Shown in pieces: positions 57,149-64,000 of a stretch of DNA of 64,000 bases. The stretch is from Amoeboaphelidium protococcarum (Eukaryota; Aphelidiomycota; Aphelidea). A program made the translations under genes and the position numbers. The notes beneath the pieces were generated by a model. The model was given only the letters and a program-made list of their open reading frames with translations, made no database searches and was not told the DNA's origin. How positions within the stretch are numbered: position 1 is the stretch's first letter; every line of letters begins with the position of its first letter. Location of the stretch: NCBI GenBank assembly GCA_023515745.1, contig JALECJ010000256.1, positions 1,860,001 to 1,924,000 on the forward strand. Direction: 5' to 3'.

Positions 57149-58819
57149 ATGGAAGTGGAATCATAATAGCAGTAAAGAATTACTAATGTGCAATCATTGT
57201 CACCTAACGATTAAGCAGTATTGAATTTTCTGTTTAAAGTTGAAAATGATTAGGATGCTGATTTTTAAAGTCCAAATAATAATGAACATGCGAATGAAGA
57301 GAGTGTAGTCGATCAAGAGTACATTAATCGTATTGCATAGAGTGGAGTTGACGTTAAAGAGCATATTGCTAGTTTGAAGAAGGAGCTATCTGCAAAGGAA
57401 GAGCATTTGATTGACAATCATGTTGTGAATTCTACTCAACTGGCTGAATTATATACGCACGTGAAAGGAAGTGATGCGATTTTGTAAAATATGGAGAGTC
57501 TATTGAATGGGTTTTAGAGTGATTTGGCTCAACTGTCGAATGATATTCAGGCACTGCAAGAGATTTCGATTGGCAAGTCTGTCAAGTTGAAGAATCGACT
57601 GGCCGCCAAAGCAGCTATGGGCACAGTTATTGAAGGTATTCTACTGACACCTTAGGAGATTAAACTGCTATGTGAGGGTGATCTGCATGGGGATTTGTAT
57701 CTGCATACTTTAATTGAATTGAATCGTAAAATGAATTACGTCAAATCGCATTCTCACAATCATATCAGAGCTTATAAGGACATTGGCCCAGTGATGGAGA
57801 AGTTGCGCTTGAAAGCTACAGAGCGTATCCGACATTTTCTATTGGAGAGATTGCAGTAACTGGGTAGTCAGAATACAAATGCTCCTGTCGTTTAGAAGAT
57901 GCTACTAAATTTCCGGGCTTATAATCATTTCATTTCGATGAGACATCATGAAGCCTCGACTGAAATCAGATTGACGTATGAGTATTTGATGTAGTAGTAT
58001 TACAGTGCCAGATTTGGAAAGTACGTGAGTAGATTATAGAAAACACTTGTAACTGTTGGAGATAAAGCGGAGCTAATCGGCAGTGATGATGGCCAATCTG
58101 GATTGAATCTGAAAAAAGCGTTGATGGTGGCCACTGGTAAGGGAACTTCAGCTTTATCAAACATGGCTGGTAAAATAAGTCCATTCATTTTGGGTGATAG
58201 AGTCAAGTAATTAACTAGCATGGATTCGCCAGTGATTATCCCTCATGTGGCGGAGGAACAGAATGCTAAATATCTCGTGGAAGCTGTATTCCGCTCTGTA
58301 TGCAGGACATTACTCGACAATGCATCATCTGAATACAGTTTTATTACCGAGTTCTTTCGCCCTCCCGACTCTTTCACATAAGGCCATTACAATGGAAAAT
58401 AATTGGTTCAGGAGATTTTCCAGTAGGTGTTCGGTAAGAGTATAAAGTCTGTGTAGGAAATGATCTCGACCATTGTTATGAATAGTTTTGATGCGGTCGG
58501 TCTATTGCTATGTATTCGTATTACCGCGCAGTGCCAAATAATTATGCAGAATAGACGGATTCCAGCGCTGGACTCTTTTCTGAATGGAGTGAATCTGTTA
58601 CTATGGCCGCGATTCCAGTATGTCGTTGATCAACATATTGCATCCATCAAGAAGATTCCACCGTCTCTACCAGAAGCCAAACTGAATCTTGTGATGAGAC
58701 GGTACTCTGATTTTGCAGAGTCTATAAGTGCATTGAACGAGAACAGTGCAGATATGTTTGTGAACAACACCATGAACAGACTGAAAAGTGAAATTGATTT
58801 GTTGATGAGTAAAAATTGA
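57149..58819 (+). CDS. VPS52: GARP/EARP complex subunit VPS52
   Basis: 556 residues, single exon. N-terminal coiled coil 'EYINRIAQSGVDVKEHIASL', then the conserved block 'GTVIEGILLTPQEIKLLCEG', 'YLHTLIELNRKMNYVKSHS', 'KDIGPVMEKLRLKATERIRH', 'SRLQKTLVTVG' and the C-terminal 'LLLWPRFQYVVDQHIASIK'. VPS52 is the core of the GARP complex, tethering endosome-derived vesicles at the trans-Golgi. Only 79 bp separate it from the divergent lipase start. Confidence 0.92.
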
Positions 58820-59082
58820 TTGTTGTTGACCGAGTTTCTTATTGATTAGAAGACTCCTTAAAGTCCAATTAGAAATCACATGCGCCACATTAAAAGCTTC
58901 TTTAAGGAATCGTGTGACTCTCACGCGCGCACAAGATTCTCGCCGTGAATCGCATCGATTTCAGTACACTTTAAGAGAGCGCCGTCAATTAACACCTTTA
59001 CTGATTACCTTCTTAAGTTTCTCTTCTCAATAGATCGGAATATTATTTCTACAATAATAAAATACATACACAAATATCAAAA

Positions 59083-59559
59083 ATGGTAAGTTACTTATAT
59101 CCATTTTCACGATTGATATCATTAACAGCGACGTGATTGTAGAGCACCGGAGTACAAGTAAATGACGAATGTCTGCACGTATATTAAGAGCTTAAATTGA
59201 AGAAGAAGTACAAGTATGTGGTGTTCAAGCTATCAGATGATAACAAGGCGATTGAAGTGGAAAAGACTGTGCAAGAATGCAGCGACTATGATGAGTTTGT
59301 GGCCAGTCTGCCTAGAGATGATTGCAGATATGCTGTGTATGATTTTGAGTGGGATACCCAAGGTGAAGGTGTGCGCAACAAGATCTGCTTCTACGTGTGG
59401 GCTCCTGAGCAGAGCCGAGTGAAGTCAAAGATGCTTTACGCTGCGAGCAAAGACGCGCTGAGACGTAAACTCGTCGGCATTGGCAGCGAGATTCAAGGCA
59501 CTGATCTGAGCGAGGTGGCATACGACACTGTCTTTGAGCGCGTCACCGCTGGTCGTTGA
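59083..59559 (+). CDS. COF1: Cofilin/ADF, copy 2
   Basis: ATG-only first exon (59083-59085), 57-nt intron, exon 2 59143-59559; 139 residues. 'STGVQVNDECLHVYQELKLK', 'YKYVVFKLSDDNKAIEVEKT', 'CRYAVYDFEWDTQGEGVRNK', 'RVKSKMLYAASKDALRRKL'. It shares the ATG|GT gene structure with copy 1 at 43.7 kb and is clearly paralogous but diverged, suggesting two actin-depolymerising isoforms. Confidence 0.96.
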
Positions 59560-59815
59560 GAGATTGCATTCTGATATACTTTATGAATATGTTTTGCAAA
59601 TCACATACATGATAAAGAAAAAGTACAGGGAGATTTTTATATTGAACTTGATTTTCATAAAGTTTTCATGTTGGGTTATCTGTGGAATCGGAGCGGTCGA
59701 TCATAATTTTGTTTTCAGTTTTCGATTCAACAACCGTTTTTATCTGCTTTTCCTCATTGCTCTATATAAATACAGCCTATCATCGTGTATACGTTATAAG
59801 ATATTCTGCTGCAAG

Positions 59816-61063
<1,248 letters not shown>

Positions 61064-61184
61064 ATTAAACGTCGCTTGAATAAAAATAATGCTACTAAAG
61101 AAGAATTAATAAAGTTTTTACCATTTTATTATTATAGTATCGATCATTATTATCACTATTCATATGACGACAATACAATAATGA

Positions 61185-61204
61185 TAATAGATAGATAGAT
61201 AGTA
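61185..61204. repeat. GATA microsatellite
   Basis: About four GATA units (ATAGATAGATAGATAG) in the RPS23 3' flank. Confidence 0.85.
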
Positions 61205-61222
61205 ATGAGAGGATAAGCGTAA

Positions 61223-61660
61223 TCAAGATCTTGGCTTCTCCTTCTTCTCTTTCCACAGCGACAAGAGACCAACACCAGCCACCTTGATCACCTTAAATCT
61301 AACACCGGGAATATCACCGACAGCGCGACCTTTACGACCGAATCCGGCAATCAGCACCTCGTCGTTCTCCTCAATGAAATTCAAGCAACCGTCTCTTGGC
61401 ACAAAGGCAGTCACCTTCTTTGCGTTTTTAATCAACTGTACACGCACACACTTTCTGACGGCAGAGTTAGGCTGTTTGGACTCGACACCAATCTTCTCCA
61501 CCACAATACCTTTCGCCATGGATGCACCTCCGAGAGGGCTGAATTTATATGCAGTACCCAAGGCACGCTTCTTGTATGATTTGTCTGCCCAGCGATTCTC
61601 ACGACGCTTAGTGCGCAATTTACGTGCTGCATTCAAACCACGTACTTTACTCTTTCCCAT
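61223..61660 (-). CDS. RPS23: 40S ribosomal protein S23 (uS12)
   Basis: 145 residues, close to the usual 143. '[20 protein letters not shown]', '[20 protein letters not shown]' (with the Pro that is hydroxylated in other eukaryotes), '[20 protein letters not shown]', '[20 protein letters not shown]' and the C-terminal 'KPRS'. It lies in the decoding centre of the small subunit. Its two Gln are ordinary CAR codons. No intron. Confidence 0.98.
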   Translation of the reverse strand: MGKSKVRGLNAARKLRTKRRENRWADKSYKKRALGTAYKFSPLGGASMAKGIVVEKIGVESKQPNSAVRKCVRVQLIKNAKKVTAFVPRDGCLNFIEENDEVLIAGFGRKGRAVGDIPGVRFKVIKVAGVGLLSLWKEKKEKPRS

Positions 61661-61924
61661 TCTGAATATATATAATCTTTGTACTAATAGAATCTACACA
61701 CTTACAAAGGGGAATCCTATGCTATTTTTGATCAGCGAAAGAAAATTTACGCGTTCACCTCAGAGCTAAGGTTGGGTTCATTCGCGCGCTCGTTCTGGGG
61801 ACGCGTCTCTGCGTAGTGTTGATAGGGGGGATGGAGCGCGTTTGAAGAGGATCTCACATGTGGATAACGTTACGAGATATCATTTATTACATTCATCAAA
61901 TAGGTACATTAATCCATTATTAAT

Positions 61925-63094
61925 ATGTCGCTGAGTTCTGCTGCACGTCCAGCTTAGGGTAGACTTGCGTAAATTAGAAAATAGAGTGCCATAGACCCTC
62001 GTGCATTTTATCTGCCTTACAAGATTACTGCTAATGACGCAAAAGAGAGAGTAGAGCGGATATACCATTTAAACTCATCCATCACGATGAGTAGAAAGCC
62101 AGAGATTGAAGACATATCTGCTGCTCTTGTACCGTTTTATCTTTAGACAGACCTATTCAATGTGGAGATGGATGTTCGGCTGCATATTGACGCGATAAGA
62201 GAAAAGTCAGTTCTTAATACAGCGGGTAGAGTTTATCGCGCTGGATATTTTACAAATCCCTTTAAGATATCTCTGCCATTTAAATAGTAGAGTTTGGTGA
62301 AATCTAATCATGATAATATGCAACTCTGGAATCAATTTCCTGTTAATTTTGAAAAGTCTGATTTGATTAGAGGATTAGATGCCAATCGCGAGAACTTGAA
62401 TATGAATGCTCTTGATGGCTGTACAATGCAAGTTTTATCTAATTCTGGAATTGTATAATAAAATGTTAGTTGGAATGATGTGGATTAGCGCGCTTTACAT
62501 CACAGTACTGAAAATGTTCTTCGGAAAGCAACAGACTTGTGTAATCTCCATCTTCGAAAATGCAGAATAACTGTTTAGAACACACCTAAAGTAGAGTAGA
62601 CTTAGTATAGTTTGGTGTATATGCCATTCTATTTTGCAAAGTTGAGATTCTCAGATGACTTGGATTTCTAATTGGCTATTAACGCGTTCGATGGTCAGTT
62701 GTCCTCTTCTAAATTACAGCTGATGCCGACTGCAAAAATAACTGCCGGAGTAACTTCTATCCTTGGTGGTTCTGGCGCCATTGTTGTATCCTCTATCGAT
62801 CGATTATAGTTGGAATAGTTATATGAGTAAATGTCCTTTTATGAAGTTACTGCAGGTGTCTCGCTGGTTTCTTTATGCTATGCTGCAGTGCTGGGATCTC
62901 ATCTTGCCAACAAGTATATTATATCTCGATTGCGGTTGTCATCTGCATAATAGGTTGATCGGTCGAAACTGTTCAGGCCAGATAACTCTTCTATCTTTAT
63001 TGATGGAGATATACCGTCCAAGGATATCTAGAGAATCGCTGAATAAGTCAAACTAGCTACTCAATAAGCTGTTCAATAGCGCGATAAAAAATGA
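61925..63094 (+). CDS. Unidentified protein with Pro-Phe-aromatic strands and a membrane segment
   Basis: 389 residues, single exon, many UAR codons. It has two related blocks, 'LVPFYLQTDLFNVEMDVRL' near residue 70 and 'YSLVYMPFYFAKLRFSDDLD' then 'FQLAINAFDGQL' near 240. The second has the pattern 'lyvPfwfa.yry....f.l.vng.tG.v' seen in bacterial and protist zinc-ribbon/DUF proteins, but no Cys ribbon is present here. Residues ~265-325 contain hydrophobic stretches ('ITAGVTSILGGSGAIVV', 'VTAGVSLVSLCYAAVLGSHL'). The C-terminal 60 residues are polar. Function unknown. Confidence 0.7.
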
Positions 63095-63207
63095 TAAATT
63101 TTAACATGCGCTTCTATGATGATTTTGATTTACTTAGATCTTTCCATGTTTTCACTTTGATCCTCAAAGTTTCTTTTATTAAAGCGAATTAATACAATAT
63201 ATTAAAA

Positions 63208-64000
63208 ATGCAAATAGAATTTGAGGATTTGATATCATTTTACGCGTCAAATACTCGGTCCAAGACTGCTGCACAATAGCCACAACAGCCTATTAACAAG
63301 GCGAACTCAAGCAAGACTGTGCGCACCAACTCAGTGATAAGGAATCCTGCTGTTCATAGTCAGAAAAAGCCTCAAAACAAGGTGCAGATTGTAGAATTTA
63401 ATGATAGTGGACTTAGATAGAATAAGAGTAACAACGGCAAGTCGGATAGACGGAAATTCATGTCTGCATCCATCAAAGACATCCAATAGTCTTTAGTTAA
63501 TACACCTTAGGATAAGACTAGTACAATGAAGGCGACGCGTCAAGATAACAAGGATGACAGTGATAACGAAGAGTTGGAGAATCTAAAATTGGATAAAGAA
63601 CTTCATAGATTGGTCAATATGGAATTGGAACAAGTATCGCTTAAACATATGCATGGAAAGGATAGAAGGAAATTTATGGATTAGAAGCTACATGCACTCG
63701 GACTCGTCAAATAGGAGAAGTGCAAGGTGCCACAAGGTTTGATGCAGAGAATGCTGAAGAAGAGCAAGCAGCGCGCTGAGAAGCAATAGGCTCTAATTAA
63801 GCAGGCTGGCGATGATGGACTCCATTTCGCTTCATCTACTACTGGTAGATAGGTGACTGTTAAAAATCCCGGTTCTAAATCCTCATCATTGTCATCATCA
63901 TCATTAGTTCTCACCAGCTCATCACATCCTCTAGCGTAAACTGTGCGAAATAATACCAAGCGATAAAAGACCAAGCAGCTTTTGGGCATCAAAAATACGA
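63208..64000 (+). CDS. DUF4602-like (C1orf131/Faf1-type) protein, 3' truncated by window
   Basis: The frame is open from ATG 63208 to the window end; 264 residues visible. N-terminal polar Ser/Asn/Lys region, an acidic-coiled stretch 'DNEELENLKLDKELHRLVNM', then 'KVPQGLMQRMLKKSKQRAEK' and 'QQALIKQAG', which resembles the basic helix of DUF4602 proteins. Yeast Faf1 works in small-subunit rRNA maturation. The assignment rests on one short motif. Confidence 0.5.

Overview
The window is nuclear DNA of a eukaryote that reads UAA and UAG as glutamine and stops only at UGA. Read with the standard code every gene shatters; read with UAR = Gln, more than forty continuous genes appear, all ending in TGA. 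UAR falls where the families carry Gln: both Q of the Pin1 GQMQK stretch, the Q before the second Asp motif of farnesyl diphosphate synthase, and the Q of the uracil-DNA glycosylase QAHG loop. About half the genes have introns. These are short (mostly 45-86 nt), GT-AG, and usually end in TGTAG. Genes are close together on both strands. No tRNA, rRNA or transposon was recognised.

Gene content suggests a unicellular relative of fungi or another early opisthokont. It includes a Ypd1-like phosphorelay HPt protein, Ena/VASP, a syntaxin-18 Qa-SNARE, Tgl-type patatin, SMARCD, mevalonate-pathway enzymes and a Crinkler-like protein. An aphelid-like lineage would fit, but I cannot establish this. Ciliates and several other protists use the same code.

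Layout. 0-7 kb: NUP133 C-terminus, ER FKBP2, HMG-CoA synthase, Crinkler-like NTPase. 7-19 kb: FDPS, PIN1, a ZZ/EF-hand protein, a C2H2 factor, UNG, ADH5, G-beta, a Cdc25-like rhodanese, a tandem pair of an unidentified family, a possible UPF0739 protein. 19-25 kb: SNX3, a USP, a GRAB golgin, SMARCD, PSMA6. 25.5-28.1 kb: a lineage-specific island with a GPI-type protein, an orphan secreted protein and a repeat-rich locus. 28-38 kb: a DUF1295 membrane enzyme, VDAC, PRXL2, ER glucosidase I, HEATR6. 38-48 kb: a Sec2-like protein, beta-adaptin, RPN10, cofilin, an AGTRAP-like protein, pyrophosphatase, Ena/VASP. 48.5-57 kb: a DnaJ, kinesin-14, syntaxin 18, HPt, CMSS1, a decayed kinase fragment, Tgl patatin. 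57-64 kb: VPS52, a second cofilin, METAP2, RPS23, an unidentified membrane protein, a DUF4602 protein cut by the window end.

Most genes serve core functions: secretory traffic (SNX3, VPS52, AP beta, syntaxin 18, golgin, Sec2), N-glycan trimming, actin (VASP, two cofilins), the proteasome (PSMA6, RPN10), isoprenoid synthesis and ribosome biogenesis. Gene order does not suggest co-regulated clusters beyond shared divergent promoters, several with GA/TC tracts. Positions were derived by hand. Intron borders were chosen for GT-AG ends, phase and family alignment.
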